Of a stretch of DNA of 42,067 bases, positions 23,702-31,552 are shown one piece after another; position 1 is the stretch's first letter, and every line of letters begins with the position of its first letter. The translations under genes and the position numbers were made by a program. This stretch comes from a virus: positions 1 to 42,067 of IMG/VR virus record IMGVR_UViG_3300031251_000049. One strand, given 5' to 3'. The notes below the pieces were generated by a model. It was not told the origin of the DNA. It made no database searches and saw nothing but the letters and a program-made list of their open reading frames with translations.

Positions 23702-23752
23702 CTCCGTCACTCCTGTCGCTTTCATTTCGTCCTCCATTGCTCTGATGATTAG

Positions 23753-23781
23753 AACCTATCACCGTGACAAGTCACAGTCAA
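23753..23781 (-). promoter_or_regulatory. Predicted leftward promoter with palindromic operator
   Basis: On the minus strand, TTGACT (23781-23776) and TAGGTT (23758-23753) are separated by 17 bp. Immediately after the -35 box lies a perfect palindrome, GTGACTTGTCAC (23764-23775), so a repressor or activator could act there. It faces the genes from 23701 to the NusG-like gene, and perhaps the late genes beyond. The -10 box is a poor match (3 of 6). Confidence 0.5.
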
Positions 23782-24084
23782 GCCCCTCGGGAGGGATTTT
23801 TTTGGGGCGCTCGACCGGTCGAGTGTGTCGAGTGTGTCGAGTGTGCAAGAGAAACTAAAAAAATAGGAACAAAAAAAGAACTAAAGAAAGAGACTATAGA
23901 AAGAAAAAATGAACACACTTGATTCTTTTATATATGTATGTTGAAGCAAAATCAATGACTTACGAGTGTGTGCGCGAGTGTGTAAAAATGGCGAGAGTGA
24001 CCGTCCGCACTTGCGCTGCATTAAATTATAAGACGCACACGCTCGATTTGTCACACTCGGGCGCGCGCACTCGCTGAGCCGGGG
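23782..24084. other. AT-rich iteron region, candidate replication origin
   Basis: This gene-free stretch lies beyond the stop of the prim-pol gene. It holds three tandem 9-bp repeats of GTCGAGTGT (23818-23844) preceded by the palindrome CGACCGGTCG (23812-23821), two more CGAGTGTG copies (about 23963-23982) and one inverted copy (24052-24059). Between them is a purine-rich, AT-rich tract (23847-23935), strikingly unlike the GC-rich surroundings. Iterons plus an unwinding tract beside a primase/helicase gene fit a replication origin. No strong match to a consensus DnaA box was seen. Confidence 0.5.
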
Positions 24085-26358
24085 TTATGAGCGTCGAATG
24101 AGCTTATAAAATCTTTGCGGATGACCGCCGCGCTCTTGCTGCAATAGGGCTATTTCGATAATGCCAGCCTCTTGCAATTCTAGCATCTTTTCGTCAAAAG
24201 AGCGAGAGTTTCTAAACGCTCTCCGCACAGAAGCGTATAGATCGCGCCTTGAAATTTCGCCGCCATTTTCGTCAATCTTCGCTTCTATCTTGTCGTCTAT
24301 GTCAAATCCGCTGCTCCCTGGGACGTGCGAATTTATGCCGGATATGAGCGCTTTGAACGAAGCTTCCGCGAGAGATTTGCCTATTTCTATATGTTCTTTT
24401 TCGATAATCGGCTCTTCTAAATTCTCCCCAATAGCGAGCACAGTTGCGGCCCTTATCGCATTCTCGGCACATCTTGCCGCGAGCGCCTTTGCGGCTTTAT
24501 CCGTCTCGATCCTCTCTAGGCACTCATCCTCATAGGAGAGCCACGCAGCCTCCGCGTCTTTTGTCCAATTCACAATTTCAGGGTCGCAATCGCTTTGTGC
24601 CGTTCCCTGGCTGCGGAAGCGTGAGAAGTTCGACCCTCCCGGCCGATCTGCGAGCGCCTTGAGCCCTTCCGTCAACGCCTTCGGGGGCCGTTTTTCGTCT
24701 CCTGGCGTCGGATGGCGCTTTGCGGCCCTTGGCGCAGAGAATAGAAGGAAGCGATTGACGAAGCCGTTTAGAAGCTCGGCAACGCCTATCGAGTCGTAAA
24801 ACTGCCCAGGCGTCGACGCAGCCAGGAGCGAAACGCATGGGTTATCGAGAGCGACGCTTGGGCGCGTTGCTGCGTGCGGCGTCGTGACAATCCCGCCGCC
24901 ATAGAGCCTGCGCCACGCCGCAGAGATTTTCAGCGTATGCGGAGCAGCGTTATTTGATTTGTTAGCCGCGAATATCTCTCCAAATTCGTCAATCGTCACA
25001 CAGCACACAGGTTGCCGCGCCGCATAGTCATAAAGCCCCACATCGCTGCTAATCCCCTCCGGCCCGATCAATTCCGCAAGTCCGGACTCTTTAAGAATTG
25101 TCTTTAATCCCTTTAAAGGCGCGTCTTTTCCGAAGCCTGTTTCTGCGACCATCATCAAATATAAGACGACATTGGCTCTGGTAGGCGTCACAAGCTGTCT
25201 GCTCGCGACGGTCCCGACGGCCGACAATGCGGCTGCGACGGCTAGGGATTTCTGCGGCCTGCGAGCGACGCTCAATATCCAATTGGCTATCTGCGAGACG
25301 AGCCCCTTGCGCGCCAGAATTGCCTCGATCGGCGAAGTGTCCAGCGTCGGGGCCTTCCGATCACGCAACCACGGGGGCGTTTCCGGAGACTTCGCGAGCG
25401 CTTTGATCCGGGGCGATTTCGTCGGGGCGATCATCGGCCCGTTATATTCCCTGCGCTCCGGCTCGAACTTGCGCCCCGCGAAGCCAGAAAGCCTGGCCAT
25501 GTCCACGACGGTCCCGAGAGTGACTTTCAGGCCGCCATAGCCCCGCGAATAGGAGCGCCACGCCTTATCCTGCTCCCGCGGATCGAACTTGGACGAGCCC
25601 CGCGACCAGGTGTCCCAAACCTCGCGCGCCCACGCCTCGCCGCTCTCATGAAGCGCCATGCCGATGCGCAACCATTCCTCTCGCCCGTCGCTCGAGACAT
25701 ATGACAGCGCGTCCTCGATATACCTCCGCTCGTCCCCTTGCGCGCAGTCGAGGTCGTGGCGGCGCGCAATGCGTTGTTTTTGTTCCGTGGCGGGAATGTG
25801 CACCACGGGATTTTTGAGAATATCGAGCAACCACGCGGGCGCATCCGGCGCGCGGTCGAGACCGGGGCTATCCGGAAGCTTGCGCCAGCCGCCGCCATTC
25901 CATACCGCCCCCGGCGCGATCACATAACCGCCCGCGCCGCGAACATCTATCCCGTGGTCCTTGAGCGCCCCAGGCGAGTTACCCGGCGCGCTGTCGGGAA
26001 GCTTGAAATAGACATGCCGTCCGCCCGATATCGTCTCGACTAACGGGGCGGGGTCTGGCAATCCGTTCTCTGCGACAAGCGTCTCGAAATATGCAACGCC
26101 GTCGCAGTCCGGCCTCTTGTCGCAGTCAATGATCAGAAGCTTATTTGCGCCAGCGGGTATCGCCGGCAAGGCGTCCGGCCAAGCGCGCCACCATTTGCCT
26201 ATCTGAATTTCATCGCGCGTCGCATCAGAAGGCCAGCTATTGACGAGCGGAGACTTGCGCGGGCTATTCTTTTTTTTCGGATGTTCCCGCCAATCCGCGG
26301 GAAAAACGAGCAATCCTGAGCGAGCAAGGCGCAAAGCCGCCTCGAGGTTTTGCGACAC
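24085..26358 (-). CDS. Primase-polymerase / helicase fusion (AEP prim-pol, PriCT-like, DUF3987)
   Basis: The product is 757 residues starting GTG (SQNLEAALRLARSG). The prim-pol domain spans residues 1-190: LLIIDCDKRPD with Asp78 and Asp80, SGGRHVYFK with His115, and HGIDVRGAGGYVIAPG with Asp138. A PriCT-2-like helical region follows (about 205-275, SDGREEWLRIGMALHESG). A DUF3987 ATPase-like region (about 345-660) has VAETGFGKDA, a Walker A in which Asp412 replaces Ser/Thr, and VTIDEFGE as Walker B. The C-terminus resembles a winged helix. It should prime and unwind phage DNA. A pentamer element lies just upstream and the iteron region just downstream. Confidence 0.9.
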   Translation of the reverse strand: MSQNLEAALRLARSGLLVFPADWREHPKKKNSPRKSPLVNSWPSDATRDEIQIGKWWRAWPDALPAIPAGANKLLIIDCDKRPDCDGVAYFETLVAENGLPDPAPLVETISGGRHVYFKLPDSAPGNSPGALKDHGIDVRGAGGYVIAPGAVWNGGGWRKLPDSPGLDRAPDAPAWLLDILKNPVVHIPATEQKQRIARRHDLDCAQGDERRYIEDALSYVSSDGREEWLRIGMALHESGEAWAREVWDTWSRGSSKFDPREQDKAWRSYSRGYGGLKVTLGTVVDMARLSGFAGRKFEPERREYNGPMIAPTKSPRIKALAKSPETPPWLRDRKAPTLDTSPIEAILARKGLVSQIANWILSVARRPQKSLAVAAALSAVGTVASRQLVTPTRANVVLYLMMVAETGFGKDAPLKGLKTILKESGLAELIGPEGISSDVGLYDYAARQPVCCVTIDEFGEIFAANKSNNAAPHTLKISAAWRRLYGGGIVTTPHAATRPSVALDNPCVSLLAASTPGQFYDSIGVAELLNGFVNRFLLFSAPRAAKRHPTPGDEKRPPKALTEGLKALADRPGGSNFSRFRSQGTAQSDCDPEIVNWTKDAEAAWLSYEDECLERIETDKAAKALAARCAENAIRAATVLAIGENLEEPIIEKEHIEIGKSLAEASFKALISGINSHVPGSSGFDIDDKIEAKIDENGGEISRRDLYASVRRAFRNSRSFDEKMLELQEAGIIEIALLQQERGGHPQRFYKLIRRS

Positions 26359-26379
26359 TGCTTTTCTCTTTCTTAAAAA

Positions 26380-26426
26380 CGTTGCGTTGCGTAGCGGCGC
26401 GATGCGGAGCGATGCGGTGCGATGCG
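26380..26426 (-). repeat. CGCNN pentamer element 3
   Basis: On the minus strand nine CGCNN units (AT, AC, AT, TC, AT, GC, TA, AA, AA) end in CGTTTTTAAG, then a purine-rich AAGAAAGAG site before the GTG start of the prim-pol gene at 26358. The first unit begins 4 bp after the stop of the upstream gene. Orientation matches transcription. Confidence 0.85.
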
Positions 26427-26430
26427 GAGG

Positions 26431-26856
26431 CTAGAACGGCGGATCGCCGGCGCAGACTTGCGCCTTGACGCTTTCGCCGTATCCCTCGAGGAAGGACTTG
26501 ATTGATTGCTGCGTGTCGGCCGATTCAGCGAAGGCGCTTGCGATCTTCGCAAACTTCGGCCCGTCGAGGTCGTCGAGGTTGCGAACGCCGGCGCTCCAAA
26601 CTTCATTGAGAACGGAAGTTAGCAGCGCGTCGACGCTCTTTTTAACGCCTTCTGTGATTGCAATTTCTTCGTATCGTGAGAGTTGTTTTGCCGGCATTTT
26701 GTAAATCCGCGTTGCAGCCGTCCAGCACTCGCCATCATCGCAAAGCCAGACGATATCCTTGCGATTGAAGGCGACGTGACCATTCGGCCCAGCCTGGCGA
26801 CCGCAGACGCCGCAACAAATCGGCTCTTTATCCCGCCGTCCGAGTAGAATAGCCAC
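26431..26856 (-). CDS. Hypothetical protein with N-terminal zinc-ribbon-like motif
   Basis: This 141-residue protein starts MAILLGRRDKEPICCGVCGR. CCGVC at residues 14-18 and WLCDDGEC (about 37-44) suggest a four-Cys zinc site, as in DUF6511-type phage proteins. The rest is helical and charged. It sits between a GcrA-like regulator and the prim-pol gene in the replication block, so a role in replication or its control is possible. The family is not firmly recognised. Confidence 0.65.
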   Translation of the reverse strand: MAILLGRRDKEPICCGVCGRQAGPNGHVAFNRKDIVWLCDDGECWTAATRIYKMPAKQLSRYEEIAITEGVKKSVDALLTSVLNEVWSAGVRNLDDLDGPKFAKIASAFAESADTQQSIKSFLEGYGESVKAQVCAGDPPF

Positions 26857-26868
26857 GTCGATTAGTCC

Positions 26869-27210
26869 TTACGGAGTTTGCGTTTCCCCGAGCGCCTCGG
26901 AGATCGAGACGGGTTTCGCGATAAGGCCGACGCGCTTCAAATGCGCAGTCACAGAAAGCGCCTTGACCTTGAGATAGGCGGCAATTTCCTTGACCTTGAC
27001 GCCCTTTTTAAAGAGGTCTTCGGCCTTCTCCGTGTCCCATTCCGGCGTCACCGCGACGCGCTTGCGCTCGACTGGATCGACCTCGCCAAGGGCGACAAGC
27101 AAGCTCGCGCCGATACCGACGACGGTAGGCTTGACGCCAAGGGCCGACGCGATCTCTTTCACGGGGATTTTTCCGTATTCGCTTTTGAATTTCTCTAGCG
27201 TGTAGGTCAT
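26869..27210 (-). CDS. Helix-turn-helix protein with GcrA-like motif
   Basis: The product is 113 residues. Two helix-turn-helix-like segments are visible: IPVKEIASALGVKPTVVGIG (about 15-34) and EWDTEKAEDLFKKGVKVKEI then AYLKVKALSVTAHLKRVGL (about 57-96). The second has the layout of GcrA, the alphaproteobacterial cell-cycle regulator: W-x-x-E, then G-(V/L)-x-x-x-x-IA, then a recognition helix and R-x-G-L. It is shorter than GcrA and lacks its C-terminal part. A phage regulator or a mimic of host GcrA is possible. Confidence 0.6.
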   Translation of the reverse strand: MTYTLEKFKSEYGKIPVKEIASALGVKPTVVGIGASLLVALGEVDPVERKRVAVTPEWDTEKAEDLFKKGVKVKEIAAYLKVKALSVTAHLKRVGLIAKPVSISEALGETQTP

Positions 27211-27213
27211 GTT

Positions 27214-27534
27214 TTACCTTCCTGTCGCATCGCGCGACGTTGCTTTGCGCGGGACCGCGCAAATTCCGAGAGATTTAGCAGCTTTCGTCCAGCCCAAATT
27301 ATGCAAGATCGTCGTCCGCTCCAAATTAAAGAAGCGCGATATTTGCTCGATACTCATGTTTGGAAACTCGAGCTTGATCCGCCTTATCGCCTCACGCCTT
27401 GCGTTTACGACTGAGCGAAGCTGTTCGCCGTTCATGATATCGCGTTCCGAAATTTTGAAGTCAGAAGCGGCGTGCTTTACGATGCGGCGCATTTTCTCGC
27501 GCGGCGTCAAGATAATTACGTCGACTGGTATCAT
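27214..27534 (-). CDS. DnaA domain IV-like DNA-binding protein
   Basis: The product is 106 residues. KMRRIVKHAASDFKISERDI, then VVNARREAIRRIKLEFPNMS, then EQISRFFNLERTTILHNL reproduces the layout of the DnaA C-terminal DNA-binding domain. The last segment replaces the RDHTTVLH signature (about residues 70-79). It has no ATPase domain. It may bind the phage origin, the host DnaA boxes or promoters. It overlaps the previous gene as ATGA and lies 1.0 kb from the prim-pol gene. Confidence 0.75.
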   Translation of the reverse strand: MIPVDVIILTPREKMRRIVKHAASDFKISERDIMNGEQLRSVVNARREAIRRIKLEFPNMSIEQISRFFNLERTTILHNLGWTKAAKSLGICAVPRKATSRDATGR

Positions 27535-27725
27535 TGCTTATTATCTTTCCTAAGGTGATTGATGACGTCTTCGGCGAAGCCGAAGAATTCATCGGGTAGG
27601 CCCTCTTCCAAATATCGCAGAGCATCCTCGAAGCGCCTGCATCTGTAAGCGCTAAGCGCGTTACCGAATTCGCCCTCTTCGTCTGTGTGAAACTCATTTT
27701 CGCATCTAGGGCATTCGACTTTCAT
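27531..27725 (-). CDS. Small zinc-ribbon-like protein
   Basis: This 64-residue protein starts MKVECPRCENEFHTDEEG. A single CPRC knuckle at the N-terminus plus one later Cys (YRCRRF) may bind zinc, perhaps as a dimer; the rest is acidic and helical. ATGA overlaps on both sides tie it to the helicase and DnaA-like genes. The function is unknown. Confidence 0.6.
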   Translation of the reverse strand: MKVECPRCENEFHTDEEGEFGNALSAYRCRRFEDALRYLEEGLPDEFFGFAEDVINHLRKDNKQ

Positions 27726-29389
27726 TCCGCAGCCTCCATGAGTTGCAGCGCCGCATGGCGCGCTTTTAGGTCTCTGTCGACTTCCATCAGCCGACCTTGC
27801 GCGCCATAGACGCGCCACGCGCAAACGCGCCAATATTTGCCGTCGCGCTCGATCTGAATTGCCGCGATGTGTGCTTCGTCGCGAAAGCGCGACACGCCGT
27901 CTTTGACGCTCAAAGGCGCATTGTCGCTAACAACTGAGCGCCACCATTTCTGCGCTTTGGCCTTCGCGTATCCGATATGATCGAGCGTCACCCATTCGCG
28001 ATAAATAGATTTTCCGCAAAGATACTCGACGCGCATAGACTGCTTGCCATCTTTGGCGTGGACATGCGCCGATACATACGAGACGGTTAGCCACCTATCG
28101 ACAATCTCGCGCGACATGACAGCCGACTCTTTGTCGGCGGTGCGGTCATGCTTTGGCGTGATATCGCGCGGCCATTCGTGGCCGCAGTTCGGGCATTCCG
28201 TCGCTGCGACGGCGACAAGCGTTTCGCAGTCCGGGCATTCCTTCGCGCGAACGCTGTCCTCTGCGACAGAGCCGGCTTCCTTCGCGCCCCTTATTGTCAC
28301 CGCGTCAACGGGGCCGTGCCGTCGAACATTGCCGGCGAAGTCGAGCACGAGGCAATCTTTTTTGCCTTCCGCGATGCGCGTCCCGCGTCCGAGCATTTGG
28401 ACATAGAGCGATGTCGAGAGCGTCGGACGAAGCATCGCAATGAGATCGACTCGCGGGGCGTCGAAGCCTGTCGTAAAGACCTGGCAACCTGTTAGCGCTT
28501 GAAGGCGGCCGTCTTTGAATGCGCGAAAGATTGCCTCGCGCTCGCCCTTTGGCGTTTCTCCCGAAACCGTTCCGCAAGATATTCCCCGCGCAAGTAAAGC
28601 ATCTCTAACAGCTTGAGAGTGCAAAACGCCCGAGCAGAACGCGAGCCACGCGCGGCGGCCCTTCCCGCGTTCGATAATCTCGTCGCAAGCCGCTTGCGTG
28701 ATTTTATCAACGTTGCAGGCTTGTTCGAGCGCATCGGCTTTGAACTCGCCCCCAGACTTGCCGACTTTCGACACGTCGATAATTTGTCCAGTCGCGCGAG
28801 ATATGAGCGGAGATAAAAAGCCATCGTCAACGCCTTTCGCTATGCCGTATTGATAAACAACCTTGTTAAAGATTGCTCCCTCTCCCCTGTCGAGCCGTCC
28901 CGTTCCCAGGCGATAGGGCGTCGCTGTGAGCCCCACGACGCGCAAGTCTGGCGTGCGCTCGCGCAAGCGACCGATCAGTTGCAGATATTGGCCGGCTCCG
29001 CTCTTTGGAATTAGGTGCGCTTCGTCGACGATGACAACGTGACGCTCGCCAATCGAATATGCGTCATCCTTCGCCACGCTTTGAACGCTGGCGTAAAGAA
29101 TTTGCGAATGGCGGTCGCGGCGTCCAAGGCCGGCGCTGTTTATCCCGAGCGGAGCTTGCGACCACGCGCGCAAGAGAGCTTGCGCGTTTTGCGAGACAAG
29201 CTCGCGGACGTGCGTAAGCATAAGAATGCGAACGCTTGGGTATGCCTCGATCAACTCTTTGCAGAGCGTCGCCAGCACAAGGCTTTTTCCCGTCCCTGTC
29301 GCCAGGTCGATTAGGGGATTGCCGCCGCCATTGCGCCAGTAGTCAAAAACGGCGTCGCAGGCTTCGCGCTGATAATAACGGAGTTGCAT
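27722..29389 (-). CDS. SF2 DEAH-box helicase with C-terminal zinc ribbon
   Basis: This 555-residue protein starts MQLRYYQREACDAVFDYW. The motifs are: Q-like RYYQ, Walker A ATGTGKS (30-36), VIVDEAH (119-125), LTATPYR (154-160) and QMLGRGTRI (331-339). A four-Cys zinc ribbon follows (C385, C388, C399, C402: CPDCETL, CPNCGHEWP). The layout is that of RadD/YejH-like phage helicases acting in recombination or replication. ATG 29389 shares its region with the previous stop; a longer frame to 29500 lies in the neighbour and is rejected. Confidence 0.92.
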   Translation of the reverse strand: MQLRYYQREACDAVFDYWRNGGGNPLIDLATGTGKSLVLATLCKELIEAYPSVRILMLTHVRELVSQNAQALLRAWSQAPLGINSAGLGRRDRHSQILYASVQSVAKDDAYSIGERHVVIVDEAHLIPKSGAGQYLQLIGRLRERTPDLRVVGLTATPYRLGTGRLDRGEGAIFNKVVYQYGIAKGVDDGFLSPLISRATGQIIDVSKVGKSGGEFKADALEQACNVDKITQAACDEIIERGKGRRAWLAFCSGVLHSQAVRDALLARGISCGTVSGETPKGEREAIFRAFKDGRLQALTGCQVFTTGFDAPRVDLIAMLRPTLSTSLYVQMLGRGTRIAEGKKDCLVLDFAGNVRRHGPVDAVTIRGAKEAGSVAEDSVRAKECPDCETLVAVAATECPNCGHEWPRDITPKHDRTADKESAVMSREIVDRWLTVSYVSAHVHAKDGKQSMRVEYLCGKSIYREWVTLDHIGYAKAKAQKWWRSVVSDNAPLSVKDGVSRFRDEAHIAAIQIERDGKYWRVCAWRVYGAQGRLMEVDRDLKARHAALQLMEAAE

Positions 29390-29715
29390 TATTCGCCCCG
29401 CAATCTTTTTGACAATTCCTCGCGCGTTATTTCTCCGCGAGCGAAGGCGATAGCGTGCGGCATATGATCGCGACGCGCTGGCGCGGGGCGGCGCTCCCAT
29501 TTTTTCACCATCGAATGATGAACTTCCGCGATGCGATGCGAGCGCCCTACCGCAACGCCCGCAATAGCGTTGTGGACGGTCTGCATTGGTTTGCCAATGC
29601 GCATACCTATGGCGCGATAACTCATTCCCTGTTTTCGCAGTTCAATCGCCGTCTCGCGCCAATCGCTAACCGGATTCGCAGACGGCGCGCCCTCGATGCG
29701 AGATTGTGTTGTCAT
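29389..29715 (-). CDS. Helix-turn-helix protein
   Basis: This 108-residue protein starts MTTQSRIEGAPSANP. The segment DWRETAIELRKQGMSYRAIG, then KPMQTVHNAI, is a sigma-region-4 or resolvase-like helix-turn-helix (about residues 18-50). The remainder is basic. ATGA overlap with the upstream gene. It is possibly a regulator of the early block; the target is unknown. Confidence 0.6.
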   Translation of the reverse strand: MTTQSRIEGAPSANPVSDWRETAIELRKQGMSYRAIGMRIGKPMQTVHNAIAGVAVGRSHRIAEVHHSMVKKWERRPAPARRDHMPHAIAFARGEITREELSKRLRGE

Positions 29716-29957
29716 GACCGCACCGCAGAGGTTTGATGATGACCAAAAAGAAGACCATCGCCCGAGCCATGAAGCTCGAACCATTCGGCAAATGCGATGG
29801 CGTGTTTTTTAGAGATAGGAAGCTCAACGCCATTTACGCAAAAAAGAAGAACAGCCCCGCTCTGCGTATGCTCTTTACGAAGAAACGCCTTCTTTTGCTC
29901 TAGCATGAGCATGGCGTTTTCTTTGTCGCGCAGCGTGCTGATAGATCGCTTAATCAT
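29712..29957 (-). CDS. Hypothetical small protein
   Basis: This 81-residue protein starts MIKRSISTLRDKENAMLM. A charged helix is followed by a beta-rich segment (SGAVLLFCVNGVELPISKKH) and AIAFAEWFELHG. ATGA overlaps tie it to both neighbours. I do not recognise it. Confidence 0.55.
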   Translation of the reverse strand: MIKRSISTLRDKENAMLMLEQKKAFLRKEHTQSGAVLLFCVNGVELPISKKHAIAFAEWFELHGSGDGLLFGHHQTSAVRS

Positions 29958-30178
29958 TGCTGTTCCTCGAATGGCAGGCTATCCCAAGCGTCGTGCGCGC
30001 GCTTCGTCAGCTCGCCGGAGGCGAGCGCTAGAAGCCATGCGGGAACGCAGGCGATAAGCAGCGCGGCGCAAGCGACCAGGGCGCAAAGAACAATCGGGGC
30101 GGCTAGCGCGAAAGCGATCTTTGAGGCCGTCCCGAGCGCTTCGGCGCGGACGCGGGCGCGCGTTCGAGCGGCGCTCAT
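29954..30178 (-). CDS. Small membrane protein in the early block
   Basis: This 74-residue protein starts MSAARTRARVRAEALG, basic at first. A long hydrophobic stretch follows at about residues 20-52 (IAFALAAPIVLCALVACAAL...), one long or two short helices, and an acidic C-terminus (WDSLPFEEQQ). ATG 30178 is preferred because it overlaps the previous stop as ATGA; a TTG at 30187 is also possible. The function is unknown. Confidence 0.6.
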   Translation of the reverse strand: MSAARTRARVRAEALGTASKIAFALAAPIVLCALVACAALLIACVPAWLLALASGELTKRAHDAWDSLPFEEQQ

Positions 30179-30480
30179 TCGTTCCAACCTCTTACGCGCG
30201 GCGTCGGCTTGACGAGTAGGCGCACGGCTTTGCTTTCCTTTTCATAGGGCGCGAGCGCGTCGCCTAGAAGCTCGCGCAGCCCCTTCGTATCGAGGCGCTT
30301 TGACGTGCTTTCAGAGCGCGTGACCGTCCAGCGCTCGCCGGCAATGGCGTCCTCGCCGATGGCGTGAATTTCATCCTTCAATTCGTCGAGCTTCTTTTCG
30401 AGCAGGGCGATCTCTTCTTTGAGTTCGCCGAATTCATCGGCGATGATAGAAGGCGTCCTATTTTTAAGCGCGTAGCTCAT
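30175..30480 (-). CDS. Coiled-coil hypothetical protein next to the nuclease
   Basis: This 101-residue protein has a heptad-patterned helix at residues 17-45 (ELKEEIALLEKKLDELKDEI), then EGER-like WTVTRSESTSKRLD and a conserved-looking end. It overlaps the nuclease gene as ATGA. Phage proteins of this shape are encoded beside recombination nucleases; a partner role is an inference. Confidence 0.6.
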   Translation of the reverse strand: MSYALKNRTPSIIADEFGELKEEIALLEKKLDELKDEIHAIGEDAIAGERWTVTRSESTSKRLDTKGLRELLGDALAPYEKESKAVRLLVKPTPRVRGWNE

Positions 30481-31421
30481 TCCTCTACCTCCAAAACGAT
30501 TGGCTTAGGGTCGCGTCCGTCAACGTAAAGCTCTTGGCCGCTGCGCACGCGAAGATTGTATGTGACCGTTGCCGACCTTTCGTCCGCGTCGATCTGCTCG
30601 CCCGGCACGAGATCGGGAATGTAAAGATGCGAGGCGCAACCGGCTTTTTGCTCTGCAATCGAAAGCGCGCGAAGATGACGCGTGCATTCCCATTCACCAT
30701 GTTTGAGCAAATTGGCGTGCAAGCACGTCAGGCAATTGAAGCGCGGCCAGTCGTCATAGCGACAAATCTTCTCATGCTTGCACCATCGGCAAGCGAAGCT
30801 TTCTTGTTTCGGCGGCGGACGATCCGCGAAGGCGATGCGCTCCGCTTTCGCAACTAACTTTTCTGCAAAGAGCGGATCATATTTGACTCGCTCGCTCTCT
30901 ACTTCATCCGTGTTTTTGTTGTGAGCGAGATAGAGCGCGCGCGTTAGCCCAAGGCCATGCATATATATTTGCATTTGCGCGTAGTGAACCGGTTTCGCCG
31001 CCTCGACGCCTTTTACTTTCCATTCGTCAAAGCTCTTTTGATTGTGTGTCTTGCACTCCAAAAGATGCTCTGTTTTCTCCGCGCCAGGGACGCCGATAAC
31101 GCGCCCGTCAATGTGTCCCGTGAGAATTCCGCGGAGAAATGAAACGTCGTCTTGCGTGCCGTCCACGGAGCAGCCAATAACGCGGAGGTCTCGAATCATG
31201 CGATCCTCTTCGCGGTGGCCGGTTTGGAACAGGCGCTCGACGCGGCCATCGTGACGCTTGAGAGGCGTTGTCCAGCGGAAAGAATACCAGAGCGAGCGCT
31301 CGCACTCTTCGCCGATCTTGGAGCAGCGCAACGTTGCGTCGTCCCGCGGCTCTTGCACGTCGCGATAGTGCGCTTCGATTGCGAGCGCGACGGGCGATTT
31401 CATGGGAGGGACGGGAGCCAT
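30477..31421 (-). CDS. PD-(D/E)XK nuclease, Cas4/RecB-like, with Cys clusters
   Basis: The product is 314 residues. Nuclease motifs are visible: ILTGHIDGRV with Asp105, HLLECKTHN with Glu122 and Lys124, and HYAQMQIYM with Gln149. Cys40 (EECERSLWY) plus CRWCKHEKIC (C211, C214, C220) matches the iron-sulfur arrangement of Cas4/AddB-like enzymes. A second Cys/His group follows (C230, C233, H235, C246). It probably resects DNA ends for recombination. It is encoded with a Sak4-like ATPase and RusA in the same block. Confidence 0.85.
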   Translation of the reverse strand: MAPVPPMKSPVALAIEAHYRDVQEPRDDATLRCSKIGEECERSLWYSFRWTTPLKRHDGRVERLFQTGHREEDRMIRDLRVIGCSVDGTQDDVSFLRGILTGHIDGRVIGVPGAEKTEHLLECKTHNQKSFDEWKVKGVEAAKPVHYAQMQIYMHGLGLTRALYLAHNKNTDEVESERVKYDPLFAEKLVAKAERIAFADRPPPKQESFACRWCKHEKICRYDDWPRFNCLTCLHANLLKHGEWECTRHLRALSIAEQKAGCASHLYIPDLVPGEQIDADERSATVTYNLRVRSGQELYVDGRDPKPIVLEVEE

Positions 31422-31552
31422 TGCGGCAAGCCTCTAGCGTTCGCGCCGAAGTGCGTTCATTCGATCAGGGAAGGGGAAGCGGGGCGCGACGGATGGTCTG
31501 TTTCAACATTACCGACGCGCCCCCACTCACGGTCGCGACCCCATGAGATTCG
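31422..31552. other. Gene-free spacer
   Basis: The spacer between the DUF669-type gene and the nuclease gene, both leftward, holds only very short frames. I see no convincing promoter, terminator or repeat here; it has a weak leftward AGAGG site for the nuclease gene. Confidence 0.5.

Noticed and set aside
23783-23803. Rightward terminator (CCCTCGGGAGGG followed by seven T)
   Set aside because: The stem is only 4 bp with a 4-nt loop and no rightward gene lies near it; it may only be part of the AT-rich region.
23818-23844. Short tandem GTCGAGTGT repeats as an assembly artefact
   Set aside because: Further dispersed and inverted copies of GAGTGTG in the same gene-free stretch make a functional iteron set more likely.
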